A stretch of 64,000 bases of DNA, taken from assembly GCA_016713085.1 (NCBI GenBank), contig JADJPV010000002.1, positions 806,001-870,000 on the forward strand. Direction: 5' to 3'. Positions 19,766 to 27,792 of the stretch are shown piece after piece. A program made the position numbers and the translations under genes. Every line of letters begins with the position of its first letter. Position 1 is the first letter of the stretch. Below the pieces are notes generated by a model. The model worked only from the letters and a program-made list of their open reading frames with translations, was not told the DNA's origin and made no database searches. Origin of the DNA: Chitinophagaceae bacterium. GTDB taxonomy: Bacteria > Bacteroidota > Bacteroidia > Chitinophagales > Chitinophagaceae.

Positions 19766-20586
19766 GTACATTAAAACCAGTTGCTGTATTCTTATCACTG
19801 TTTTGCAGTTTGTTTTTTTGTGCAGCAAAAGTAAATGCACAGGAAACCGATACAACAGTTGTTGTGGAAGCCCCGCAATCTGTTGCAGATACTGTTTACT
19901 CTAACGATGATGAAGATGAATATGATGAAGATGCACCTGAACAACAGTTTACAGATACTACGTTAACGGTTAACACATGGATGTACCCGGCCGACAGTTT
20001 AAGAAACCTGAAACGGCAGAAAGAGTTTGCGTATGTAAAAAATTTAGACAGTTTACTGAAAGTAAGACAGGATGAATACCTGAAGAATCAAAAGGAAATG
20101 GAACCGGTTGACACAGCACCAAGAGGCGATGTGTTTCCCATCTTTCAATTTTTATTGTGGGTCATTGCAATTGGAGTTGTGTTGTTTATTATTTACCGGC
20201 TCTTTCTATCAGAACGTGGATTATTCGCCGCACCTACCAGGAATAAAACATTGCAGGTGGAAGAAGAACCGGTTGCAAATGAAGAATATCTTGAACGCCA
20301 GTTGAAAGAAGCTATCCGTACAGGCAATCACCGTCTTGCTATACGTTATCTCTATTTACAAACTTTATCGAAGTTGGCTGATAAAGGATGGCTGCAATTA
20401 TCTCCCGATAAAACGAATTATCAATATGTAAGAGAGTTGAGCAAGCCGCAATACAGGAACGAGTTTGCACGCATTACCCTGCATTATGAATATGCATGGT
20501 ATGGCGATTTCACTATTGAAGAAGATGTCTTCAAACCTGTGAAGCAGGAATTTGATCAGTTTCATGCAAAGCTGAAACAGAGTTGA
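19762..20586 (+). CDS. DUF4129 domain-containing membrane protein
   Basis: 274 residues. Signal-like N terminus ending VNAQ, an acidic segment (DDEDEYDEDAPEQQF), a transmembrane helix at about residues 129-151 (FQFLLWVIAIGVVLFIIYRL) and a C-terminal DUF4129 domain (AIRTGNHRLAIRYLYLQTL, LADKGWLQLSPDKTNYQYV, FARITLHYEYAWYGDF). DUF4129 is thought to act in extracytoplasmic glycan or transglutaminase-linked systems. It overlaps its neighbours on both sides by 4 bases, a tight operon. Confidence 0.85.
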   Translation: MSTLKPVAVFLSLFCSLFFCAAKVNAQETDTTVVVEAPQSVADTVYSNDDEDEYDEDAPEQQFTDTTLTVNTWMYPADSLRNLKRQKEFAYVKNLDSLLKVRQDEYLKNQKEMEPVDTAPRGDVFPIFQFLLWVIAIGVVLFIIYRLFLSERGLFAAPTRNKTLQVEEEPVANEEYLERQLKEAIRTGNHRLAIRYLYLQTLSKLADKGWLQLSPDKTNYQYVRELSKPQYRNEFARITLHYEYAWYGDFTIEEDVFKPVKQEFDQFHAKLKQS

Positions 20587-21800
20587 GAAATCTTTTACGA
20601 TACAGTTTGATGTTTGTATTGCTTTCAGCAATTATTTCCTGTGGAAAGAAGAGCGCAGTAAAGCTGCCTGATATGACGCACAGCTACTCCAAGCGGAGTA
20701 AAAAACCATTTGGAACCTTTACTGCTTTCCAGATGCTGAGGGAAAGATATAAAGGGAACAGCATAGAAACTTTCAGCAAGAATTTTTATGATAACTGGAT
20801 CAATCATATCGGCGGTACACGGAGTTTATATGTTGTAGTAAGTAAAAAAGTATTGCTGAGTGAAAAAGATCTCAATGGAATGCTGCAGTATGTAGACAAC
20901 GGCAATCAGTTATTTATTGCAGCAGAATATATTGATGAAACATTGCTCGATACACTGGGTGTGCAGGTGCAGTATTATTCGCTCAGCAGTATGTTCCAGA
21001 GCCAGGTTTCTTCCAAAGGTCCCATGCGTTATTCAACGGTTCAGTTTAGCGACAGTAACCTGTTGGGTAAACAGCGGTATGGATTTTTCTATTATCCCTT
21101 TGATGCCAACTTTGTCCATACCGACAGTATTGGCGCATCTACACTTGGGTTAAATGAAAGTGGTGATCCCAATTATATTTCTGTAGTATATGGCAAGGGT
21201 CGGTTTTTCTTTCACCTGCATCCGCAAACCTTCAGCAATTATTTTTTACTCAGCAGGAACAATAAAGAATACCTTGAAAAAGCATTGAGTTATACAGCCG
21301 CCGACCGTTATGCAATTTATTGGGATGATTATTACCGGATAGGCAATTTTCCCAACGAAAGCTTTTCTTCCTTTGCAGTGTTTATGAAATATCCCATGCT
21401 GAAATGGGCACTGCTTATTGCAGTTGCATTGATGCTGCTCTATATTGCTTTTGGCAGCAAACGTAGACAGCGGCCTGTTCCGGTGAAGCAAAAAAATACA
21501 AATGCCAGTATTTCATTTGTGGAAACTATCGGACGATTATACCTGCAGAAAAAAGACAATCACAATATTGCCCATAAGATGATTACTTATTTTATGGAAC
21601 ATATCCGCACACATTATTATCTCAACACTTCACAGCTCAATGCAGAATTCTTTTCTTCACTGGCAAGAAAAACGGGAGTGGAAGAAACAGAAGTGAAAAA
21701 CTTTTTTCAATTCATCAGTATCTTACAGGAATCAGCTGACATCAACGATCAGCAGATTCTTGAGTTAAATAACCGCATGCAAATTTTTCTTAAATCATAA
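20583..21800 (+). CDS. DUF4350 domain-containing lipoprotein
   Basis: 405 residues if started at the TTG overlapping the previous stop (20583); the nearest ATG is 20610. The TTG start gives a better lipoprotein signal (RNLLRYSL then LLSAIISC). The N-terminal half has the DUF4350 domain (a ThuA/GATase-like fold; FGTFTAFQMLRERY, LFIAAEYIDETLLD). A membrane helix follows at about residues 275-292, with a C-terminal cytosolic tail (FVETIGRLYLQKKDNHNIAHK). The partner of SpoIIM/DUF4129/MoxR/DUF58 in Bacteroidota. Confidence 0.8.
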   Translation: MRNLLRYSLMFVLLSAIISCGKKSAVKLPDMTHSYSKRSKKPFGTFTAFQMLRERYKGNSIETFSKNFYDNWINHIGGTRSLYVVVSKKVLLSEKDLNGMLQYVDNGNQLFIAAEYIDETLLDTLGVQVQYYSLSSMFQSQVSSKGPMRYSTVQFSDSNLLGKQRYGFFYYPFDANFVHTDSIGASTLGLNESGDPNYISVVYGKGRFFFHLHPQTFSNYFLLSRNNKEYLEKALSYTAADRYAIYWDDYYRIGNFPNESFSSFAVFMKYPMLKWALLIAVALMLLYIAFGSKRRQRPVPVKQKNTNASISFVETIGRLYLQKKDNHNIAHKMITYFMEHIRTHYYLNTSQLNAEFFSSLARKTGVEETEVKNFFQFISILQESADINDQQILELNNRMQIFLKS

Positions 21801-21805
21801 ACTTC

Positions 21806-22783
21806 ATGGACAATCAATTTTTTCAGCAACGCACCGATCTTACGCAGCTCAACAATGCCATCAGCACCATTCGTGAAGCAGTGGGTAAAGTAATTGTAGG
21901 GCAGGAGCAGATGGTAGAACTGATGATCGCAGGAATATTAGCTGATGGTCATATCCTTATTGAAGGTGTGCCGGGAGTGGCAAAAACATTGTCGGCCAAA
22001 CTCATGGCCAAACTGATTGATGCAGATTTTTCACGCATTCAGTTTACACCCGATCTGATGCCGAGTGATGTGTTGGGTACATCAGTGTTCAATCCAAAAG
22101 AAGCCAGCTTCCAGTTCAGGAAAGGTCCGCTGTTCAGCAATATTGTATTGATTGATGAAATCAACCGTGCACCTGCAAAAACACAATCAGCTTTGTTTGA
22201 AGTAATGGAAGAACGGCAGATCACTGTTGATGGAACAACCTATCCCATGAGCGTTCCCTTTATGGTACTGGCAACACAAAATCCTATTGACCAGGAAGGA
22301 ACCTACCGTTTACCAGAAGCACAGCTCGATCGTTTCCTGTTTAAAATTGAAGTGGGTTATCCAACACTGGCAGAAGAAGTAATTATTCTTACCAATCAGC
22401 ACCAGGCCGATAACAGGCATTTGCTCAATGAAATTGTGAAAGTACTTTCTTCCAGTGAAATTGCTCAATACCGTGAAACCATCCGGCAGATTGTGGTTGA
22501 GCCAAAACTGCTGGAGTTCATTGCAAAAATTGTAAACGAAACAAGAAATAATCCATCACTCTTTTTAGGAGCATCACCAAGAGCATCGTTAGCCATTGTA
22601 AAAGCATCGAAAGCATTTGCAGCAATGCGTGGAAGGGATTTCATTACGCCTGAAGATATTATTGAAGTGGCGCCGCATGTACTGCGTCACCGCATCATCT
22701 TAACTCCTGAAAAAGAAATGGAAGGCATTACAGCCGATGAGCTCATCGACCGCATCATTAAATCATTAGAAGTACCGAGATAA
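21806..22783 (+). CDS. MoxR family AAA+ ATPase
   Basis: 325 residues, intact. Walker A GVPGVAKT (about residues 60-67), Walker B VLIDEINRAPAKTQSALFEV with the MEERQITVDG that marks MoxR proteins, sensor 1 VLATQNPIDQEGTYRLPEAQ, sensor 2 GASPRASLAIVKASKA. MoxR ATPases act as chaperones, often on partner proteins with von Willebrand domains encoded next door, here the DUF58 protein two bases after the stop. Confidence 0.95.
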   Translation: MDNQFFQQRTDLTQLNNAISTIREAVGKVIVGQEQMVELMIAGILADGHILIEGVPGVAKTLSAKLMAKLIDADFSRIQFTPDLMPSDVLGTSVFNPKEASFQFRKGPLFSNIVLIDEINRAPAKTQSALFEVMEERQITVDGTTYPMSVPFMVLATQNPIDQEGTYRLPEAQLDRFLFKIEVGYPTLAEEVIILTNQHQADNRHLLNEIVKVLSSSEIAQYRETIRQIVVEPKLLEFIAKIVNETRNNPSLFLGASPRASLAIVKASKAFAAMRGRDFITPEDIIEVAPHVLRHRIILTPEKEMEGITADELIDRIIKSLEVPR

Positions 22784-22784
22784 T

Positions 22785-24164
22785 ATGTTCTGGCTGTTAT
22801 TACTTTGCGGCGGCTTATTGTATGTACTGGCTCAGTTTGTACTGAAGACCATGTACATCAGCAATCGTTTTTTTGTATTGCTGGGAATCTGCGTGCTGCT
22901 TTTTTTAACCGCCTTCTTTTTTCCTGCAATGGAACTGGCAGCCAAGCTCATCTTTTTTATTTTGATGGCAGCATTTACTGCTGATCTGTTTTTCCTCTTT
23001 GCATTAAACCGTAAACCTCTTATAGAACGTTACTTACCTGAACGGTTAAGCAACGGAGATGAAAATCCGGTAATGATCACCGTGCAGAATAATTATCCCT
23101 TTACTGTAAAAACAGAAATTGTTGATGAATTGCCGCCGCAATTTCAGTTACGTACATTTTCCATAAAAGAAACATTAAAACCCGGGCAGGAAAAAGAGTT
23201 CAGGTATAAACTGCGGCCCATTGAAAGAGGCGAATATCATTTTGGAAAAGTAAATGTGTACCTGCAGTCATTGCTTGGTTTAATTGAGCGGAGGTTTACA
23301 GGTGATGAAGAAGAGATGGTGCCGGTGTATCCATCCTTTATGCAGATAAGAAAATATCAACTGCATGCAGAAGCCGCACAAACCAAAGATGCCGGTAACA
23401 GAAGATTACGTAAGATTGGTCACAGTATGGAGTTTGAACAGGTGAAAGAATATGTGCAGGGCGATGATGTAAGAAAGCTGAACTGGAAAGCAACTGCAAG
23501 AAAAGGTTCACTCATGATCAATTCCTACACCGATGAAAAAAGTCAGCAGGTGTATTGTGTAATTGATAAGGGACGGTTGATGAAGATGCCGTTTAATGAT
23601 CTCACCTTGCTTGATTATGCCATCAATGCAAGTCTCGTTATGTGTAATGTAGCTTTGTACAGGCAGGATAAGTTTGGATTGATGACCTTCAGTAATAAGA
23701 TGGGGTCTATGCTGGCAGCCGACAGGAAACCGGTGCAGTTAGAAAAAGTATTGCAGCAGCTTTACAACCAGCAAACCGCTTTTTTGGAATCCGATTTTGA
23801 ATTGCTCTACACAAGAATCCGTGCAACCATTAAGCAGCGCAGTTTAATTATCCTGTTTACGAACTTTGAATCACTGGCCGGTATGCAGCGGCAGATGCCT
23901 TACCTGAAACGCATTGCCAAATATCATTTGCTCTTACTCGTCTTCTTTGAAAATACCGAACTGAAAAAAGTAACCACGCAGAACGTACATGATATTGAAA
24001 ACCTCTATGTAAAAACCATTGCCGGCAAATATGCACATGAAAAGCGTTTGATTGTAAAAGAATTACAGAACGCCGGTATCCTCAGTATCCTCACAGCTCC
24101 GGAAAATGTAACGGTGAATACGATTAATAAATACATTGAGATTAAGACAAGGCAGGCGATATAG
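22785..24164 (+). CDS. DUF58 domain-containing protein
   Basis: 459 residues. Two N-terminal membrane helices (LLCGGLLYVLAQFV and FVLLGICVLLFLTAFFF), then a beta-rich segment (ITVQNNYPFTVKTEIVDELP) and the DUF58 domain with MEFEQVKEYVQGDDVRKLNW and KATARKGSLMINSY at about residues 217-250, followed by a vWA-like half (QVYCVIDKGRLMK). This is the usual client partner of MoxR. The stop is TAG (24162-24164), showing that amber is a working stop here. Confidence 0.9.
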   Translation: MFWLLLLCGGLLYVLAQFVLKTMYISNRFFVLLGICVLLFLTAFFFPAMELAAKLIFFILMAAFTADLFFLFALNRKPLIERYLPERLSNGDENPVMITVQNNYPFTVKTEIVDELPPQFQLRTFSIKETLKPGQEKEFRYKLRPIERGEYHFGKVNVYLQSLLGLIERRFTGDEEEMVPVYPSFMQIRKYQLHAEAAQTKDAGNRRLRKIGHSMEFEQVKEYVQGDDVRKLNWKATARKGSLMINSYTDEKSQQVYCVIDKGRLMKMPFNDLTLLDYAINASLVMCNVALYRQDKFGLMTFSNKMGSMLAADRKPVQLEKVLQQLYNQQTAFLESDFELLYTRIRATIKQRSLIILFTNFESLAGMQRQMPYLKRIAKYHLLLLVFFENTELKKVTTQNVHDIENLYVKTIAGKYAHEKRLIVKELQNAGILSILTAPENVTVNTINKYIEIKTRQAI

Positions 24165-24493
24165 GAGGGAGATAGGAAGTACGGAAAGAATGATGTTACC
24201 AGCCCATCATTTCATGGCATCAACTGTTGCCACGCTCGTTTCACAGTTCCGTTTTCATGGCAGCAATCATACTCGCTACGTTATTATATGTGAAGATTGG
24301 ATTGTCCTGACGACAATCTAAAAAGTATAATTTCAATTGATTGATTTTCATGTTCTTTTTCTTTTGAAGGTTGCATCTTATATCATAAATTAGCGTGTTG
24401 GCTGCTATGCTACAGTGGCAGTATTAAAATTGACCAAAACTAAAATAACCTGAAAATAAATTATACCTTACTACAAATTTAGCAATACCCATT
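24165..24493. other. Gene-free junction between the MoxR operon and the accessory cassette
   Basis: No convincing gene. It holds a 7-base hairpin GATTGTC/GACAATC (24300-24318) followed by AAAAAG, possibly a weak terminator, and then AT-rich DNA containing the left 14-bp repeat of the cassette (24397-24410). The base composition changes here from operon-like to clearly more AT-rich. Confidence 0.6.
24397..24410 (+). repeat. Left 14-bp inverted repeat of the accessory cassette
   Basis: GTTGGCTGCTATGC, the complement (12 of 14 bases, both differences transitions) of the sequence at 25891-25904. The pair encloses exactly the two accessory genes. The first seven bases are close to an integron-type core site (GTTRRRY). 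Confidence 0.6.
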
Positions 24494-24871
24494 ATGGAGC
24501 ATATTGAGCTGATTTTACCTATCGCAATTCTTATTCTATCATTTTTATTAAGGCTAGCTATTGACAGAAGTGTTGAAGCCCCAATTCTTTTAAAAGCAAT
24601 ATACGAGTTGCCAGTTGATATTGTTTTTTTAGCCCTTTCGTTCTTAGCTGCACATGCAATTTCTTTGACTACAAGTAAAAATGATGCTTTGTTTTACTGT
24701 TTTGTGATCACAATTATTTCAATTCTTAATGTAATAATATGGAGGAGATCTATCAAATTGTATGACGGCGGGTCTATTGGATGGTCTATTTTCTTAACAG
24801 CAATAAATTATTTTACAACAATTTTTATTCTATATAAAGTAATTGAAAACTTTTTACTTCTAAAGCAATAA
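24494..24871 (+). CDS. Small four-helix membrane protein of the accessory cassette
   Basis: 125 residues; no family recognised. Four hydrophobic segments: about 7-23 (ILPIAILILSFLLRLAI), 42-60 (VDIVFLALSFLAAHAI), 68-85 (LFYCFVITIISILNVII) and 97-118 (GWSIFLTAINYFTTIFILYK). Between them are short charged turns (RRSIKLYDGG). No signal peptide and no enzyme motifs. The gene is 4 bases upstream of the larger cassette gene, so the products probably work together, this one as a membrane partner or pore. AT-richer than flanking genes, which fits horizontal transfer. Confidence 0.7.
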   Translation: MEHIELILPIAILILSFLLRLAIDRSVEAPILLKAIYELPVDIVFLALSFLAAHAISLTTSKNDALFYCFVITIISILNVIIWRRSIKLYDGGSIGWSIFLTAINYFTTIFILYKVIENFLLLKQ

Positions 24872-24875
24872 ATAA

Positions 24876-25882
24876 ATGAAGGATTTCTTAAATAGTCAAG
24901 ACTTTAACATTGCACTACTGTCTGCATTAATAACAGTATTTATTAGTGCTGTCACCTATTTTATTTTTAGAACACTAAGAAAAACAAAATACGATGAAAA
25001 AGAACGAAGGATACAAATGGAGCAAATGAGGAGCTCTCTGGAGCATGAGTTTTACAAGTTAAATGATCGGCTAATGATGAATGAAGCCAGATGGCGGGAT
25101 GTTAACCACCTTTTCTTGAGAAGAGAATTAGAGGATGAGAATATTAAAACCAATGACACACAGAAAGCCGTTCATCTAAATAATTTTTTAAAATCAAATG
25201 GAATAAATGAAAAAGATTTAGAAGTCGAAAAAGAATTTGTTTTTGTACTTACCCCATTTCATGAACAATTTTTTTAGAAGATTTTAAAACAATAAAGAAC
25301 ATTTGCTCAAATGTTGGCTTGAGATGCGAAAGAGGTGACGAAAAGTTTTATCGAGGAGACATTTTTAGCCAAATTTTAAAAAGTATAGTTAAAGCCAATT
25401 TAATTATTGCAAATATCAACGGGCGAAATGCTAATGTACTTTACGAGTTAGGTATTGCACAAGCCCTAGATAAACCAACAATATTTATCGCTAAATCTGT
25501 AGAGGATATACCGCTAGACATAAAGTCAAAACGTTTTATTATTTATAAATCTGATTTAGATTTAGAACGTTTACTAAAGGCTGAACTTTTACGTATTTTT
25601 GTTGAAAAGCAAGGCGATAACGTAACTAATAAACAAAAACGACAAAATTCAAAAATTGAAATTATAAAAGCAATTTATGGATCTGAAAATAATTCTTTTG
25701 ATATTAAAAATGAACTCAGTTTATTATTAAGCAATGACAGACTTGAGTTTACACTTTCAAATGATATAGCTGGTGACCCAGACCCTACTCGTCAAAAGAC
25801 ATTAGAGATAACTTATAAAATAGGTGCTGAAACTCAAACTAGAATATACAATGAAGGATCAAAAGTGGTTATTCAGGCATAA
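24876..25882 (+). CDS. Membrane-anchored protein with a nucleoside deoxyribosyltransferase/TIR-like domain and a C-terminal beta domain, one frame break
   Basis: Full length about 335 residues after adding one T to the run at 25269-25275 (giving FHEQFFLEDFKTIKN). Order: membrane helix (residues 12-31), charged coiled-coil-like region (32-85), then an alpha/beta domain starting EFVFVLTPFHEQF with CERGDEKFYRGDIFSQI, ANLIIANINGRNANVLYELG and IAQALDKPTIFIA. The ANV-YELG-A-A block is shared by proteins of the nucleoside 2-deoxyribosyltransferase/TIR-like superfamily, many of which cleave nucleotides in defence. The last 75 residues (IEIIKAIYGSENNSF, LSNDIAGDPDPTRQKTLEIT) resemble the DUF3395-type C-terminal beta domain. 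Function inferred only: a sensor/effector acting at the membrane. Confidence 0.65.
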
Positions 25883-26087
25883 TATAATAAGCACAACAGC
25901 CAACAAAAGGTTTGCCGCTCCCCAGCTATCCTTAGTATTCCAGGCACATAAAGCTGGTTTTGGTAAACGATGAGTAAAGAAAAAAAGATGAAAGCTGTCT
26001 GTAGTTTGTAACTACAGACATACTGATTTTTGCTCATTTGCCCATAAAACCATAGTTTTCATTAACTTAAATCGTTATCTACAGCAC
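25883..26087. other. Cassette right end: inverted repeat, attC-like dyad and a perfect hairpin
   Basis: The right 14-bp repeat is at 25891-25904. Just after it, GGTTTGCC and CCAGCT (25909-25927) can pair, with mismatches, with AAGCTGG and GGTAAACG (25951-25968), as in an integron attC fold. The downstream GTTRRRY core expected of a full attC was not found. An 11-bp perfect stem, TGTCTGTAGTT (25996-26006) with 26010-26020, follows without a T-tract. No gene. Confidence 0.5.
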
Positions 26088-26450
26088 CAAATGGTGCAAG
26101 TATGTAAGGTTAAATAATAGTAAGTCTGGCGCAAGAATGAGGCGGGGAAAGGAGCGCTGGCTTCTTGTGCCTGAGCAACGGAGTGCTTATATTTAGGCTG
26201 TCATGAGTAAAAAATATAAATTCAGCGATCAGCAATAACTTTACTTCATATCCTATGGAGTTGTTCAACAAATGGCGCAAGTATATCAAGATTAAATAAT
26301 AGTAAGTCTGGCGCAAGAATGAGGCGGGGAAAGGAGCGCTGGCTTCTTGTGCCTGAGCAACGGAGTGCTTATATTTAAGCTGTCATGAGCAGAAAATATA
26401 AATTCAGTGATCAGCAACAACTTTACTTCATAACCTATGGAGTTGTTCAG
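26088..26450 (+). repeat. Tandem direct duplication (two copies of 181-182 bp) containing REP-like hairpins
   Basis: Copy A 26088-26268 and copy B 26269-26450 are about 92-95% identical by eye. Each has the REP-like hairpin (26126-26171 and 26307-26352), in which GGCGCAAGAATGAGGC pairs imperfectly with the segment read GCTGGCTTCTTGTGCC, followed by the first about 20 codons of the adjacent transposase. Copy B runs into the full gene; copy A carries a stop. Confidence 0.85.
26203..26268 (+). pseudogene. Truncated duplicate of the RAYT transposase 5' end
   Basis: It begins ATG and reads MSKKYKFSDQQ, then a TAA where the intact copy has CAA, then LYFISYGVVQ until the duplication boundary. A remnant of the tandem duplication; it cannot make a functional protein. 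Confidence 0.8.
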
Positions 26451-26938
26451 TGGATTGATCTGTTCACAAAAAATGAGTATAAAGACATCCTCTTAAAAAG
26501 CTGGCAACATTGCTGTGAAGAAAAGGACTTGAAGTTTATGCCTGGTGTATTATGACCAATCATGTGCACATGATTATCGGCAGTAATAAAAATCCTCTCG
26601 AAGATATAGTAAGGGATATGAAACGTCATACTTCTTTAGAATTAAAGAAAGCAATTCAGCAGCATCCCGGTGAAAGCAGAAAGGAATGGATGTTATGGAT
26701 GATGGAACAGGCAGGAAAGAATAACAGTAACAACCAATCGTTTCAACTATGGCAACAACATAACCAACCGATTGAATTAACAACAATAGAAATGTTAAGA
26801 CAAAAGCTGTATTATATTCATAACAATCCTGTAGTTGCAGGTTTTGTTGATAAAGCAGAAGAATACCTGTACAGCAGTGCAAGGGATTATTATTATGGAA
26901 AACAGTGCGGACTGTTTTCGATTGTGTTTATTGAATAG
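26385..26938 (+). CDS. REP-associated tyrosine transposase (Y1_Tnp, IS200-like), one frame break
   Basis: Full length 184 residues after adding one T at 26535-26537, which restores LKFYAWCIMTNHVHMII. This is the HUH motif (NHVHMI) of RAYT/IS200-type single-strand transposases. The N terminus is MSRKYKFSDQQQLYFITYGV and the conserved KLYYIHNNPVVAGFV block lies near residue 145, then YSSARDYY. RAYTs act on REP hairpins such as those flanking this gene. Stop TAG. As sequenced the ORF is split, so activity is uncertain. Confidence 0.85.
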
Positions 26939-26952
26939 GTTGTTGACTGCAA

Positions 26953-26997
26953 GGCACAAGAAGCCGGCCACAAAGCCACGCCTCATTCTTGCGCCAG
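26953..26997 (-). repeat. REP-like hairpin, inverted copy downstream of the RAYT gene
   Basis: The reverse complement matches the upstream REP units at both ends (CTGGCGCAAGAATGAGGCG and GGCTTCTTGTGCC) with a different centre. The RAYT gene is thus bracketed by REP copies in opposite orientation. Confidence 0.8.
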
Positions 26998-27067
26998 GTC
27001 TCCGAACTTTTAGAGTTGCAGATACCTGCGCTGTTTTTTGAAAGAACTTTGCCAAAGTTGAATTTGT

Positions 27068-27075
27068 TACCTTTG
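27068..27075 (+). promoter_or_regulatory. -7 box of truB
   Basis: TACCTTTG fits TAnnTTTG and is 6 bases before the ATG at 27082, giving a very short leader. A TTTG at 27048-27051 is a possible -33 element with shorter spacing than ideal. Confidence 0.5.
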
Positions 27076-27081
27076 CCCCAC

Positions 27082-27792
27082 ATGAAACCGGAGATACAAA
27101 CCATTTTTACAGAAGGCCAGGTGTTATTAGTTGATAAACCATTAGAGTGGACCTCATTCGATGTAGTGGCGAAAGTGCTTAACACTATCAAAATAAAAAA
27201 AGTTGGTCATGCCGGTACGCTTGATCCGTTGGCGACAGGATTACTCATACTCTGTACAGGAAAGTTTACCAAAAAGATCAATGAATACCAGGCCCGTGAA
27301 AAAGAATACACCGGAACATTTACATTGGGTGCAGTAACTCCAACTTATGATTTGGAAAGTGAACCGGAGCAGTTCAAAGATTATTCATTTGTTACAGAAG
27401 AACTTCTTCATGCAACAACCAAACAATTCATTGGCGATATACAGCAGGTGCCTCCAACACATTCAGCTATTAAGAAGAATGGACAGGCTGCTTATGTAAT
27501 GGCAAGAAAAGGAATTGATGTGGTGATGGAACCAAGACCCATCGTTATTAAAGAATTTGAGATCACCCAAATTACATTACCTGTTGTTCATTTCCGTGTG
27601 GTATGCGGAACAGGAACTTATATCAGGAGCCTTGCTTATGATTTCGGAAAAGCATTGGGCTGCGGTGCTTACCTCAGCAAACTCTGTCGTACAAGAATAG
27701 GAGAATTTACACTCAATGAAGCAAGAAGCCTGGAAGAAACACTGGAATGGATTAAAGAAGTCAAAGGATCAGAAGGGATAACCAATTCCTAA
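27082..27792 (+). CDS. truB: tRNA pseudouridine(55) synthase
   Basis: Makes pseudouridine at position 55 of tRNAs. The start is the ATG at 27082 (MKPEIQTIFTEGQVLLVDKP), giving 236 residues, the normal short bacterial form. Catalytic Asp in GHAGTLDPLATGLL (about residue 46), then the conserved QVPPTHSAIKKNGQAAYVMA and VVCGTGTYIRSLAYDFGKAL. Its 3' end overlaps the convergent tamL gene by 24 bases. Intact. Confidence 0.95.
   Translation: MKPEIQTIFTEGQVLLVDKPLEWTSFDVVAKVLNTIKIKKVGHAGTLDPLATGLLILCTGKFTKKINEYQAREKEYTGTFTLGAVTPTYDLESEPEQFKDYSFVTEELLHATTKQFIGDIQQVPPTHSAIKKNGQAAYVMARKGIDVVMEPRPIVIKEFEITQITLPVVHFRVVCGTGTYIRSLAYDFGKALGCGAYLSKLCRTRIGEFTLNEARSLEETLEWIKEVKGSEGITNS

Noticed and set aside
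24136..24321. 61-codon reading after the DUF58 gene
   Set aside because: Overlaps the DUF58 end in another frame and has no features of a protein.
26081..26400. CRISPR array
   Set aside because: Only two repeat units, spaced at 181 bp and in direct tandem with a transposase start; they are REP hairpins, not repeat-spacer units.
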